From NCBI GenBank assembly GCA_002812745.2, contig NCSJ02000475.1:1-25492 (forward strand): 25,492 nucleotides of DNA, read 5' to 3'. This document shows, in pieces, positions 10,867 through 21,037 of the stretch; the stretch's first letter is position 1; each line of letters begins with the position of its first letter. The translations under genes and the position numbers were made by a program. The notes under the pieces are model-generated. The model did no database searches. It was given only the letters and a program-made list of their open reading frames with translations, and was not told the DNA's origin. The DNA is from Scytalidium lignicola (taxonomy: Eukaryota > Ascomycota > Leotiomycetes).

Positions 10867-10893
10867 CGGATTTCGGTGTCCTAATTCCGGGCG
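10867..10893 (+). promoter_or_regulatory. Composite CGG box upstream of the reductase
   Basis: CGGATTTCGG at 10867-10876 is followed by TGTCCTAATTCCGGGC. Aligned without gaps to 15349-15371 it matches at 19 of 23 positions, including both CGGs, GTC, AA and TCCG. It lies about 200 bp before the reductase start. It combines a direct CGG repeat (N4) with an inverted CGGA...TCCG pair, the sort of arrangement bound by Zn2Cys6 dimers. Binding is inferred. Confidence 0.55.
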
Positions 10894-11092
10894 TTATTGT
10901 TGGAAAACCCGAAAAGTGCTCCACATGTGATTATTATATAATTGCTAGTATATCCTTAAATGCTAGCAATTAATTTTCTTTAACAGAGGAAACTATTTAC
11001 TCCTACAGCTGGCAGAATATAACTCCTAAGAGTCCAACCGAATCTGGTCTCCCCATCATTCGAAGAATCCCTTTACTCTCAAATCAAACAGA

Positions 11093-12115
11093 ATGCCGTC
11101 CAACTCAGCAGCTGTTCTCGTTGAAGCAAAAGCCCACCCACTTCAAGTCAAGGAGGCACCATATACTTCTCCTGGTGAGAATGAAATTGTTGTCAAAAAT
11201 GGCGCTATTGCAATCAACCCGATGGATTGGCTGATCCAAGTCATGGGCCCAACTTTGTTCCCTTGGATACAGTATCCATTCACTGGTGGTGCAGACTTAG
11301 CAGGTGAAGTGGTCGAGGTTGGTAGTGGAGTGACTCGTTTCAAGGTCGGCGATCGAGTTATCGGCCATGCCCTGGGATTCAGCAACAGGAATAGCCACGA
11401 GGCCGCCTTTCAAAATTACACCGTCGTGCAAGCCAAGATGGCATCGCCGATTCCCAGTTATCTGTCGTATGAGAGCGCAACTGTGATCCCCTTGGCTCTC
11501 TCCACAGCAGCTTGCGGCCTGTTCCAGAAGGACTTTTTAGCACTTGACTATCCATCTTCGTCTCCAAAGCCAAATGGGGAGACATTACTGATCTGGGCAG
11601 GCTCATCTTGCGTGGGTGGGGCCGCTATTCAACTTGCAGTCGCAGCTGGATACGAGGTAATCACCACATGCTCGCCGAAGAACTTCGAGTATGTCAAGAA
11701 GTTAGGTGCCAGCCAAGCATTTGACTATCACAACACAAATATCTCTAATGAGTTATTGGATGTATTCAAAGGTAAAAAATGTGCTGGTGCTGTGGCCATT
11801 CTTCCGGGGTCATCTGAAGTGTGCCTAGAGGTTGTAGCTAAGTCTGAAGGGAAGAAGTTTGTAGCTGCTGCCTTGCCTTTACCAGCCGAACTTCCCAGTG
11901 GAGTACAAGCCAAATTCATATTCAGTGGTTCTGTGAAGGACAATGAAGTTGGAAGCCTCATTTACGAAGAGTATCTACCAAAGGCACTTGCAGAGAAAAA
12001 ATTTATAGCTGCTCCAGAGCCGGAGGTAGTTGGTAAAGGGCTCCAGTCTATCCAATCCGCATATGACACCCTTAGGAATGGTGTATCTGCTAAGAAAGTA
12101 GTTGTGTCTCTTTAG
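11093..12115 (+). CDS. CipB-like zinc-free MDR reductase (enoyl/quinone reductase type)
   Basis: A medium-chain dehydrogenase/reductase of 340 residues in a single exon, related to fungal CipB-like proteins and to the stand-alone enoyl reductases that serve some polyketide synthases. It would use NADPH to reduce a carbon-carbon double bond or quinone, in the cytosol. The GroES-like domain covers roughly residues 8-135 (GADLAGEVVEVGSGV at 66-80, FKVGDRVIGHALG at 83-95). The Rossmann domain has the nucleotide loop WAGSSCVGGAAIQLA at 168-182 and SPKNFEYVKKLGAS at 194-207. The C-terminal KFIFSGSVKDNEVG and VSAKKVVVSL are typical of CipB relatives. No catalytic zinc ligands are evident. The stretch between about residues 255 and 272 seems shorter than in the CipB-like proteins I recall (usually around 360-370 residues). 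The ATG is the first in frame. It has a cluster-type promoter box about 200 bp upstream. Substrate unknown. Confidence 0.92.
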   Translation: MPSNSAAVLVEAKAHPLQVKEAPYTSPGENEIVVKNGAIAINPMDWLIQVMGPTLFPWIQYPFTGGADLAGEVVEVGSGVTRFKVGDRVIGHALGFSNRNSHEAAFQNYTVVQAKMASPIPSYLSYESATVIPLALSTAACGLFQKDFLALDYPSSSPKPNGETLLIWAGSSCVGGAAIQLAVAAGYEVITTCSPKNFEYVKKLGASQAFDYHNTNISNELLDVFKGKKCAGAVAILPGSSEVCLEVVAKSEGKKFVAAALPLPAELPSGVQAKFIFSGSVKDNEVGSLIYEEYLPKALAEKKFIAAPEPEVVGKGLQSIQSAYDTLRNGVSAKKVVVSL

Positions 12116-13188
12116 TATATTTAAATTTACAAGGTAGTTAATATCTACTGAAACTGGTAATGTTTTCAATTAGCTTTAGTACACAAAATCTCAGGTTTTA
12201 AGCTCCTAAAAAGCTTTATGTTGCTTATATGTTGGTGCGCGACACATATTTCCGAAACTAAATTCTAACCCAGGCCACAATTAAGCGAGAAAGCCGACGA
12301 TTAGGAGAAGAATAGAAAAAGAAAAATTAAAAGTCAAACGACAAACTCCCAAAACGCCAAGCCCAAATTACTATAATGAACTGCACGGCGGAATTATACT
12401 CCCAGTTTCAATTAGACATAGTCGCACGTGCACAGGATAGGCGCGGGCACATGGTAACTCCGGCAATATGAAAATTCAAATTGTATTCGCGAATTCAAAC
12501 AAAGTCTGGAAAATGTTAGAACCTTGCATATGTTATAGTTTCTCCGAGGTATATAGTAAGTATACCCCCCGCCATAATATGCCTCCCACAAAACCCAAGC
12601 CTCCGGTGCCTTCCACCTTGAGTAGTACGATAAGCAGAACTTCTCCGTCCTTTACAAATGAGGAGGCAGGGCTGGATGTATAATCCCATACCACGGAGCG
12701 CGACCGGTCCGCCATTCACCACAATTGAAGCTTAACTTCTCTAGCCGCCCGGGCTAGTTCGCGCCGTTCTATAGAATCTTACCCTGACCACAATGATAAT
12801 GAGACTGCTGCAGCTCCGTCCTGTGCGATAGATGTTGAGAGAAGCTCGGCCATACCTAGACAGCTATTCCAGTAGGAGGCATTGAGAATCGCAGATTTCA
12901 ATCTTGTACTATTGCCGTTGTGGATGATCGCCTAGAGGACTAAAAGTCAAAACTCTAACATGACTATGATCTACGTAGACTTGCATAGATTACTATCGCT
13001 GAAATTATCTCGAAACTCAAGAGCTCTAAGCGCGGAAGCGATATCAATGCCCGCATAAACTACTTGTATGTATAAAACCCAGGGGCCCAAAACCTTGAAG
13101 ATTAACTAGAGCCTTACGTATTGCTAGTCCTATTCAGAATCTGGGCCTACCACTGCATCGACGTTGGTTCAGAGGTCAGATCACCACC
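12116..13188. other. Intergenic region before the AflR-like gene
   Basis: About 1.07 kb of ordinary composition without a recognisable gene. Short openings on both strands around 12468-12722 overlap each other and lack family features. A TATAAAA at 13071-13077 sits about 115 bp before the next start codon and could be a TATA element. There is no CGG-N4-CGG box of the type seen upstream of the other genes. Confidence 0.5.
13071..13077 (+). promoter_or_regulatory. Possible TATA element of the AflR-like gene
   Basis: TATAAAA about 115 bp upstream of the start codon, in a locally less AT-rich setting than elsewhere in the window. The match is short and could be chance. Confidence 0.3.
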
Positions 13189-14434
13189 ATGGAGACATCA
13201 CAGTTTGTTCCTCAGGAACTAATGACGCCTTCATCCTCCAGGTCCTCGGTATCTCGCCGTCCAAAGGTGACTACAGGTCCTAAACTGTATGACAGTTGCG
13301 GGCCCTGCGCATCGTCCAAAGTGAAATGCTCCAGGGAGAAACCAACGTGTTCCCGCTGCGCAAAAAGAGGGCTCGCGTGTGAGTATTCTATTACAAAACG
13401 TATTGGCCGCAGGCGCAAAACCAACAAGACGTCAATGAATTGGTACAGAGACAAAGAACGAGGTACAGGAACCGTTATCCAGCAAGAATACGTCTAACTG
13501 TACAATTTCGAATATGAGAGATTCGACCTTGCTTGGAGTCACCCATCTTTCACCTCGGTCCACAGAGTCGAAACTTTCCTATACAAACCAATCTTCACCT
13601 ACTCCTGTGACAGATACCATCACCAGTTTCGACGAAAATCTCAGCTCGCCTTTACCTTTCTCTTTGCCAGATGTCTTCATAGTGGAGCCCCCGAATTTGG
13701 CATACTCCTTCTCTATAGAGGGAGACAACGGCGGGACTGGTAGCCTGCCTTTTCTGGATACTTTCTCAGAACTAGAAGATACCGTCTCTAGCATTCCCAC
13801 TCCTTATTCCTCCATACCTGGAGATACATGAAGTTCGCCAGGTTTTAGTACAACCACCACCTTATCTTGCTCGTGTCTAGTCCAAGCTCTTGGGCTTATG
13901 GCACAGCTTCTACCCAACCTTTCGACGCAATACGGAATATTGGCTACACATGAACTCGAAACCCTATCCACTTTACCAACACCTGGACTTGTTGTCACAA
14001 ATAAGGCTATCATGGAAGCAGTAAGCGCCGTGCTGTATTGTTCGTGTTCGAAGAACACCTATCTGCTGACTATCATGTCCCTGGTGGTGATCAAAGCTCC
14101 AGACTGGTACGCTGATACCGCACGAAAGTCATTGCAACTGGTTCTCGGCGAACTACACCGCGCTAGGCACCTGGTCAATCATCTCTCGCTGAAGCTAAAG
14201 CTACTGACTCCAAAATCTAACGGAGCGCCAAATACACTGAATAGCTCGGGAAACTAGAGCACCTATTGGGGGCCAACTTTACCGTTATCATCAGCAACAT
14301 TAAACCACTTGACTATAGACCTCGAGAAGCGTCTGAATAACTTGTCGGAGATTGTAGAAGAATTGAGAATGGAATGTGTTCCGGTGGAAGAGAACAAAGT
14401 TGGTGAATATCAAGGTAGAATCGGTAGCAGCTAG
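13189..14434 (+). pseudogene. AflR-like Zn2Cys6 cluster regulator with two premature stops
   Basis: AflR-type proteins switch on aromatic-polyketide and related clusters from the nucleus. The start ATG has a good context (CACCATGG). The zinc cluster is complete: cysteines 37, 40, 47, 54, 57 and 64 (C-X2-C-X6-C-X6-C-X2-C-X6-C) in [15 protein letters not shown] ... CEY, followed by basic RIGRRRK. A 58-nt intron at 13463-13520 (GTACAG...GAGAG with a CTAAC branch site) joins the frames. The reading then meets TGA at 13829-13831. The same frame continues with clear AflR C-terminal-domain sequence (CSCLVQALGLMAQLLPN, VTNKAIMEAVSAVLYCSC, YLLTIMSLVVIKAPDWY), a second stop TAG at 14255-14257, and an EKRLNNLSEIVEELRME end. 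As it stands the product is 194 residues with the DNA-binding domain but no C-terminal domain. Both stops can be explained by single transitions. Confidence 0.82.
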
Positions 14435-15536
14435 GAAATAACCCGAGGCTACTGAATTTAATTAATAATGAGCAACAGCCAGCTAAGTTCAGAGTTAAAA
14501 GGATAGAATAAAATGGGCTACGAAGTCCGAAGACGGTAACAAAGCAAATTAAAGCAAACGCTATTGTTCAATTATGAGAGATGTATATAGTAGAACGCTA
14601 GGGCAAATAACAAACTTTGATAAATCGAGAAGACCTGACATTAATCATTTTTGTTTAAATAACAAATTGGCATGAACTAGTGCGTTAAAAGATTTTGAGA
14701 ATTCTTATAGAGAATCATGATGGCAAGAACAGTTATGTTTCGTGTTTACAGGAGATGTAGAAAATTAAGAACATTCGTATTCATTGTTATGTTAGAATAG
14801 TCCGTACAATCTATACATGAGAACAAACGAGTTCTAATCTTGCATTAGCAATATTAGCTGTAGCTAGCCTTTTTAGTATCTTTTGATAACATTATTATAC
14901 ATTAAAAATTATTATTATTATTTCTCGTAATCCAACAGCTTTTACAAACAGTGCTAAATGATTGTTAAAATCTTATTTGGCTTTTGTTGATATGGTGTTC
15001 TAGTGACATCTCTCATTGTCTACTGTCATGTTTGACTTTTCGCTTGTCAATTGTCAAGATAACCAAACCCCTTGAAGATAGATCTGACAGTAATCGGCCG
15101 TAACACTACAATTAGGCTAGTAAAGCTGACGTTGTTCATTTCGAATGGTTATGTGTATTTCCCAGTAGCTACTTCCTCATCGTATCCTTATTAACTATAC
15201 GAGGGCAGTGAAGGGGCAGTTCAACTCCAGCCGAGGGCGCGACTCGGCCGCCGGAAGGCTTGAACGGCTGAGCGTGCTAAAGAGGTCGCCTACCTGCCTC
15301 TTCCGTAAATCCTCTTCACGTGCTGCATGACTGGCTGGACTTCGCGATCGGATTTCGGAGTCTCAACTCCGCTCATGCATACTGGGAGCTCCTCTGTCGG
15401 CGCCACCATCTCCTTGCAAGCCCAGTTTTGTAGAAGATGGAGTGTTGTGGGGTGTTGCTACAAGAGGAGTGTTACTGCTGCTCCCGTTACAAATGAGTAA
15501 TTGCTCCTAACCTGACTCCGCCAATTCCGTTCCACC
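14435..15536. other. Intergenic region and promoter of the second regulator
   Basis: The first 750 bp are AT-rich with simple ATT repeats near 14915 and no gene. From about 15190 the sequence becomes GC-richer. It holds a CGG-N4-CGG at 15245-15254 within CTCGGCCGCCGG and the composite box at 15349-15378. No RNA gene was seen. Confidence 0.5.
15349..15378 (+). promoter_or_regulatory. Composite CGG box upstream of the second Zn2Cys6 gene
   Basis: CGGATTTCGG at 15349-15358, then AGTCTC, then AACTCCGCTCATGC at 15365-15378. The first part matches the reductase promoter box; the last part matches the MFS promoter (AACTCCGCTCA at 3737-3747) exactly over 11 bases. It lies about 160-190 bp before the start codon. 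This box therefore links the two other promoters. Its position upstream of a regulator gene allows autoregulation, which is inference. Confidence 0.55.
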
Positions 15537-17593
15537 ATGGACAGAAGAGGCCTAAACGCTGCTTATGGCCAGGCATGTATACAGTGCTTTAAGGCCAAAA
15601 CAAAATGTGTTAGTCGTCCCGATGGAGATGGCTGCGAAAGGTGAGCGTCGTCTGAACGATAACGACACCCAGATGTTTACCTTGTGGACAATTTAGATGT
15701 TATCGCTTTAAAAAGCCATGCTACCCATCAGAGTCTACTCGCCGGAGCAATGCTCAGAAAAACCAAACGTCGGTAGCCAAAATTGCGCAACTTGAGAGTA
15801 AGGTTGACAACCTTGTATCTTTATTGCAGTCTGTTATCCAATCTTCGGGCTCATCCGATGCATTGCGCAAGGCTCTTGAAAATGAGAGCTTGGATGCGAG
15901 CAGTAATACAAGCCAACAAGATAGCGCAGGGCACTTGATTCCGACGCCAGTTTCGTTAACTGGTACTGTAGTGATAAGTCCTCCTATTATGGACTCAGAT
16001 AACACTACAGTGCCAATCACGGCAACTATGTCACCAATCACATTATCACGCCCACCTGATATGGACAGCCCGAATAACTCTTTTTCTCTACCTTGTGAAC
16101 TTTCACCCCAGGAGGCCGAGGAATATCTCAGTATCTTTCGGTCTAAGATGCTGCCGTACTTTGCATTTATCTATTTCCCCAATAATCTGACAGCTCAACA
16201 ACTACAACGAGACCGACCTTTCTTGTATAAAGCAATCATTGCGGTGGTTACACCTTCAACAGAGCAAAAATTGGAACGAGGGAGAGAGTTGAGACGTATT
16301 TTAGCTGAAGTCGTAATTGTTGAGAATAAGTCTAGTCTTGATCTGCTTTTGGGCTTACTGACTTACATCACATGGGGTAATGACCAGTTTCTCAACAAAG
16401 GGCAAAGCCTTTCTCGCCTTATACAGGTGGCTATATCGCTTTTGCGTGATCTTCGTTTACATAAGCCAATGCCACGGGAGAAGCAGATTTTCGTGTCTAT
16501 AATGTCACATCCTAGTTCTACTAAACATCCAGCTGAGGTGAATGATCACTCTCTTGATTGGAAACGCGTAGTCCTCGGTTGTTTCGTCTTGCATTCTGTG
16601 TGCGTCTCCTTGTCCTCAGGGTAGTCAACACGAATAATATATCTAACGATACCAATTACTAGAATTTCAACTCACTTTGCACATGTAGAGCCCCCCCAAT
16701 GGACTCCTCAGATGGAGGAATATCTTCAGGCTATTAGCGCTAGCAAGGAGTGCTCAAACGACGAAGTGTTTGCTGCTCAAGTTCGCCTTCAGTTACTAGC
16801 ACAAAAGGCGTTCCGAGTCCGAGAACAACAAGAAGCTGACTCTACCCAATTACTTGTGCCAACACCGCTCCCAATGTTCCTATACCTTAAAGCACTTCAA
16901 GTCCAATTACAAGAACTCAAGGCATCATTCTCTTCGGAAGTCCAACAACAAGGCAAGTGATTCTAGTACATTTAAGCTCCCTTATTGGAGTCAAATGTAA
17001 ACCCACTGATTGTATATTATATGGCTCATTACCTAACAGATATTATAATGGCAACTGTGCATTACACCGAATTAAGCATCTACGAAATGGCTAACATGGC
17101 TAATACCGATCCAACAGCTAACAGCATCAGCACACCTGGATTTGAACGTTTAGAATACCTCTGTCAGTCTTTGAATGCTATCAAATCGTGGCTGGATGTT
17201 TTCTTCTCACTGTCACCTTCAAACTGTGTGGGGTTCTCGTATATCCTCTGGTCACAGTTGTTACGGAGTTTTATGATCCTATATAAACTCTCTACATATG
17301 CGAATCCTGCCTGGGATCTTCAGGCTGTACGATGCACTTTAGATCTAATATCAACGTTAGATCGGACTGCCGAAAAGTTGGAGCAAACAAGTTATGAGGC
17401 AGGCGAACGGTCAGGTGATGACATTTTTGCACAAGTTGCTAAAATGACAAGGACTTTCAAGGCTTGGGTCATTGTTGAGACAATGCCAACTGACGTCTAT
17501 GGAAGTGGTGCGACTAACGCAGGTGAGACCATGACTGATTCATTTGATTTTGGTAGTGAAATGTGGATGGAAAACTTTTTTGGCCGGTCATAG
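15537..17593 (+). CDS. Zn2Cys6 fungal transcription factor, four exons, intact
   Basis: A nuclear DNA-binding regulator and the likeliest surviving controller of this locus. Exon model: 15537-15640, 15697-16620, 16663-16952, 17040-17593, giving 623 residues. The ATG lies in CCACCATGG. The zinc cluster has cysteines 14, 17, 24, 33, 36 and 43 (C-X2-C-X6-C-X8-C-X2-C-X6-C) in [12 protein letters not shown] ... [19 protein letters not shown] short coiled coil follows ([19 protein letters not shown]). The middle ([30 protein letters not shown]) and end ([35 protein letters not shown]) match the fungal-specific regulatory domain. Introns one and two are GT-AG. The third works only as GC-AG (AG|GCAAGT ... 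CTAACAG, 87 nt); a GT donor would leave the frame closed by stops at 16958. Regulatory targets are unknown; its promoter carries the shared CGG box. Confidence 0.9.
16953..17039 (+). other. Putative GC-AG intron of the Zn2Cys6 gene
   Basis: The donor CAAG|GCAAGT matches the strict consensus of fungal GC introns. The acceptor is CTAACAG and a CTGAT branch-like site lies upstream. Splicing here keeps phase 1 and joins SSEVQQQ to [12 protein letters not shown], as expected from relatives. The unspliced sequence has three in-frame stops (16958, 16964, 16973). Confidence 0.7.
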
Positions 17594-18114
17594 TCTATCT
17601 ATTACAAATATGTTTCTTATATTTATATTTGTATTTTAAATTTGAATGAACATTTAATTTGTATAATATTAGTATCAGTTAATATTACTGTTCTCATTAT
17701 GAATGATCTTTTATCTTTTGACTTTTTATAACCGTAAACATAAAACTTATAATAAAAATATTTATACAAAGTTAGTTAATCAATTTATTTTAAAAGTATA
17801 AAAAGACTAATAATATTTAAAATATTTTAATTAAAAACTGTATTAAAATTTACCATCCTCTATAAAGAAGTATACTTTAATTAAGTGTTACTTTATTATT
17901 ATAAGACATAACAAGATAATCAGATTATTAATAAATTATTATAAGAGGTAATAATCTAAGTATGTTTAACATTAATGATTTTAAGTTTCTTTTAACAAAA
18001 ATACAAGTGTGAACTTGTCACAAGTAGTACGAGAAATGATATGAAGATAAGTTACAACTAGCCATGATACGAAAGGACTGAAAAACACAATAAAATAAAT
18101 TCTAAATATATATA
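17594..18114. other. AT-rich spacer between convergent genes
   Basis: About 520 bp, very AT-rich, between the 3' ends of the regulator and of the DUF6536 gene. No coding sequence, repeat pair or inverted repeat was recognised. It presumably holds both polyadenylation regions. Confidence 0.55.
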
Positions 18115-20450
18115 TTATGCATAAAACATTCCTTTTTGTAATGGATTAATATTTCCACTCTGCAAAGAAGCATGCATCACTCTCATTTCTCCTTCTGTAA
18201 CCGTTATCGGTATGGCTCTCGCCCCTTCATTATACTCTCTAGCAACACCAAATTGAATCTCCTTTTCCACTAGGATAATTGTGTCTCCCTCACCATCCTC
18301 TTCCCCATCATTTTGCATAGCTCCCCCTCTATAATCAAAGCTTCTTTCCTGGCTACTTATCCGTGGGTGACAGACAGCAGCAATGACCGCACTACAACCT
18401 GCTGAGATTGGCATCTTTCCGTTGAATCGTCGGAAAATGCCTAGAGCAAGAATAACTATCACCAGTGCGGCTCCAACGGTAGACGAGATGACTATCGCGA
18501 GAGGTGAGTAGCCAACCGCACTAAGGGCGGGAATTTCGTCGGTTCGGTGACTAAGGTCGTACATTGTGACGCGGATCAAGAAGATGGACTGCGAGACTAG
18601 CCAATGCAAGAGTGCAGAACCAACGAGAAGTGGAAGAGAATATTTGTACGGCAGACTAAGGTAGTATTGAGAGCGCTGGAATGAATTAGGCTTCGGAGAA
18701 GTAACGCGCAAGCCGCGACGATTGGTAGCAAAGGAGACATATTCGTGCGTTGTAAGCATGGACGTAAAGATGGAGTTGTAGGTGAGGTATATGTATGAAA
18801 GGAGGAGTTGAGGTGTATTGGCTAGCAGCGAGTTTGAGGGGAGGGAATGATGTTCACTTGATAGAATAAGCTCATCGGGTCTGGCACGGCCAAAACCAGA
18901 GCTTATGATCAGCGAGTGATTCTGTTGGATTGGGTAAGAAAACACATTAACAAAAATAGGTCCGACAATAATCAAAATGATAGAAGGGATTAAGCAAGCC
19001 AGCCATCGAGGCCATGAGACAGCTCTGTACCAGCACAGCTGTTTGCCAGTAAAACAAATCGGATAGGTCGGGTGGGAGGGGGATGTAAATGCCAAAGATG
19101 GGCTTTTAGTTGCTATATTTTTTGTGATGAGTGCACGCCCTTCCATGTGTGGATCCGGATTGTTCAGGAAGGATTCTATAGCATCTCCAATAGTAACCAA
19201 GGGGTTCTGATGTAAAGGTGTTCGAGTCCCAAGATACAGAACCAAAAGGAAACACAAGAGCTTAGTGAAATTGCAAATCACAACCACAACGAGGATAAAC
19301 GGTGCAATTCCTAGATGACAGTCGGAGTTTCTAGCTTCTGCTAAGCAATACTTGACTGTCGTGTCGATACTCGTTTCGTAGCCAAGTCGTAAGGAGGGGT
19401 CCAAAGGTGCCCATGTCGATGCATGTTTAGTCTGAGAGGCTGGGTTACAATTACCGCTAAAAGCCTCGACATGTGAATCCAGAGGGCAGATCCAGGAGAA
19501 AGACAATGTTGAGTCTGCTGGATTTACGTATACCTCATTTAAGAAAGCGTTCGTGTCGTTCTTTCCGTGTGCAATGAGAATGACATTGCCTAGGCTTGAA
19601 ACAAAGGGCGAAGAGGAATATCCATTGATACATGCGGTATTGGTAAGATTGTGTACCATTTTAGGATTGGTGGCGTTTTCACGAATAGAATTAAAGAACT
19701 GTTGGTACGCTCCTACGTACGCTGGCCCGCCGTGCAAGAAATCTTCCGTAAATAAGCCTACAACGTAAGAGTTTGCTGCTAGTTCATCGAATACTGCAGA
19801 GTTCCACCTAGTTTTGAAGTATTGGAATGGATCCTTATTTGGAAGCTAAGCGGGAGGACTTACAGGAGATGAAGGGGCACTGAGCTTCCAGCAAGCAACG
19901 TCCACAGCACCACTTTCTTCCAACCTATCCAGGGCAGATTCCGAAAATTTGGTATACCAATGCTTAGCCATTTTCGTTTACTGTGAGCTCTGTCGATTGC
20001 TTCTCGAGTTGGGCTTGTTAGGCATTGCATACAGTAGTTGCTAGCTCCAAGGAGAACAGAACTGAGGATATTGATACACAGGTGTAGCCAGGTTGAGAAT
20101 TTCTTCGCTGTCTCGCAATTTCCACTGAATACTGTGCACACTCCACCAACCATCTGATAATTGGTAACAGACCAAGCTAAAATAATAACATTGACTAGAA
20201 GGATGACCGCAGCTAGAATGGCACATAGCGCAATTCCAAATCGCCAACCAGTGGGCAAAAAGAATGGATGCAGTTTTCGGGAACGCTGATTTGTTGACTT
20301 GGCTTCTGTAAACTCTTCGACTAATAAAGGTCTACCGACCCTAGAGCCAGAGCGTAAAGACGAAATACCACTCGAGAGGTCACCCAAGAGCAGGGAACTC
20401 TCTTGGGAGGGTTTTATCCGAGCCCCTGGGAGGTTGAGCCCAGCCTTCAT
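18115..20450 (-). CDS. DUF6536 multi-pass membrane protein, two exons
   Basis: A fungal membrane protein of a family with no known function. Exon 1 is 20450-19864, exon 2 is 19807-18115, with a 56-nt GTAAGT...CTAG intron between them; together 759 residues. The hallmark N-terminal part shows a TM helix at about 70-95 (FGIALCAILAAVILLVNVII), the signature WLHLCINILSSVLLGASNYC with MQCLTSPTR at about 121-149, and NLPW ... KVVLWTLLAGSSVPLHLL before the splice. Further helices are visible near ILVVVVICNFTKLLCFLLVL, ACLIPSIILIIVGPIF, SLPLLVGSALLHWLV and AIVISSTVGAALVIVILALG, about eight in all. An acidic segment (NDGEEDGEGD) lies near the C-terminus. I chose the start MKAG; an upstream in-frame ATG at 20508-20510 would add 20 residues. 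It is intact and convergent with the regulator. It carries no cluster-type promoter box, so it is probably not part of the metabolite locus. Confidence 0.9.
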
Positions 20451-20949
20451 CGTTAGAGGAAAAGGAATGGTATATGAAGCATGAAATAGACAAAATTGTA
20501 GGGGATGCAATCCATCTTACGATGTATTTGAGATCGCCTAATATTGTGGGACTGCTGACAGTATCAGTAAAACCAAAGACAACTTTTCTAGTTGTCCAAC
20601 GCTTACGAGGAAACGAGTAGAAAAAAAGGTCAAAAAGCCGACGATTACCGTAGACCACCAATCATTCTACGAGAAGAGAAAGATTTTGCATACTGGTAAC
20701 AACTGGCTAGTGGGTAGTGCTGACGCTGCCGTAAAGCAAATTACTGACCCATAACGCCAAGAACGGCTGATACGAACGGCTGATACCAAAGCAGCAAGGC
20801 TTCTATGACCATGGATGAAACCTTATTGCTAAGATAATTAAGCTACACGTATAACGTTGAGGGTTAAGAATTATGTTGGGGCGTCACGGTCGATTCGCTT
20901 CCCGAGACGACTTGATTCCTAAACATCCACCTCCTCGCCTACACATTAA
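20451..20949. other. Promoter region of the DUF6536 gene up to the transposon
   Basis: About 500 bp of ordinary composition. No gene recognised. It ends in CATTAA, where the Harbinger element begins, roughly 500 bp upstream of the DUF6536 start. The element could therefore influence that promoter. Confidence 0.45.
20947..20949. other. TAA target-site duplication (left)
   Basis: TAA just before the left terminus, repeated at 23789-23791 after the right terminus. The inferred empty site would read CATTAAGCAAG. Three-base TWA duplications are characteristic of PIF/Harbinger insertion. Confidence 0.85.
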
Positions 20950-21008
20950 GGGCCTGTTCGGCAACCATATGGAGTGACCATATTCTCCACTCCATATGAT
21001 TATATAAT
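20950..21008 (+). repeat. Left terminal inverted repeat of the Harbinger element
   Basis: 59 bp, matching the reverse complement of 23730-23788 except at positions 22 and 27, both G/A differences. It contains one copy of the CCATATTCTCCAC motif (20978-20990). Confidence 0.95.
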
Positions 21009-21037
21009 CAATATGGGGCTAATTTTGCGAACACCCT

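Larger units (their letters stand above)
10302..11092. other. Divergent intergenic region, acyltransferase / reductase
   Basis: About 790 bp between the minus-strand acyltransferase and the plus-strand reductase, expected to contain both promoters. It carries two CGG-type boxes listed separately (10456-10468 and 10867-10893). An opening of 89 codons (10327-10596, minus) reads as low-complexity chance sequence. It could include a missing first acyltransferase exon, but I could not place one. Confidence 0.5.

Noticed and set aside
12468..12722. Antiparallel open frames of 60-71 codons
   Set aside because: Mutually overlapping on opposite strands and without family features, so treated as chance openings.
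14915..14935. ATT-rich simple repeat as a possible regulatory element
   Set aside because: Short low-complexity sequence in AT-rich DNA, without anything specific.
12287..20648. AAAGCCGACGATTA occurring both near 12290 and near 20635
   Set aside because: A single 14-base match in 25 kb is close to what chance gives, and the two places share no wider similarity or gene orientation logic.
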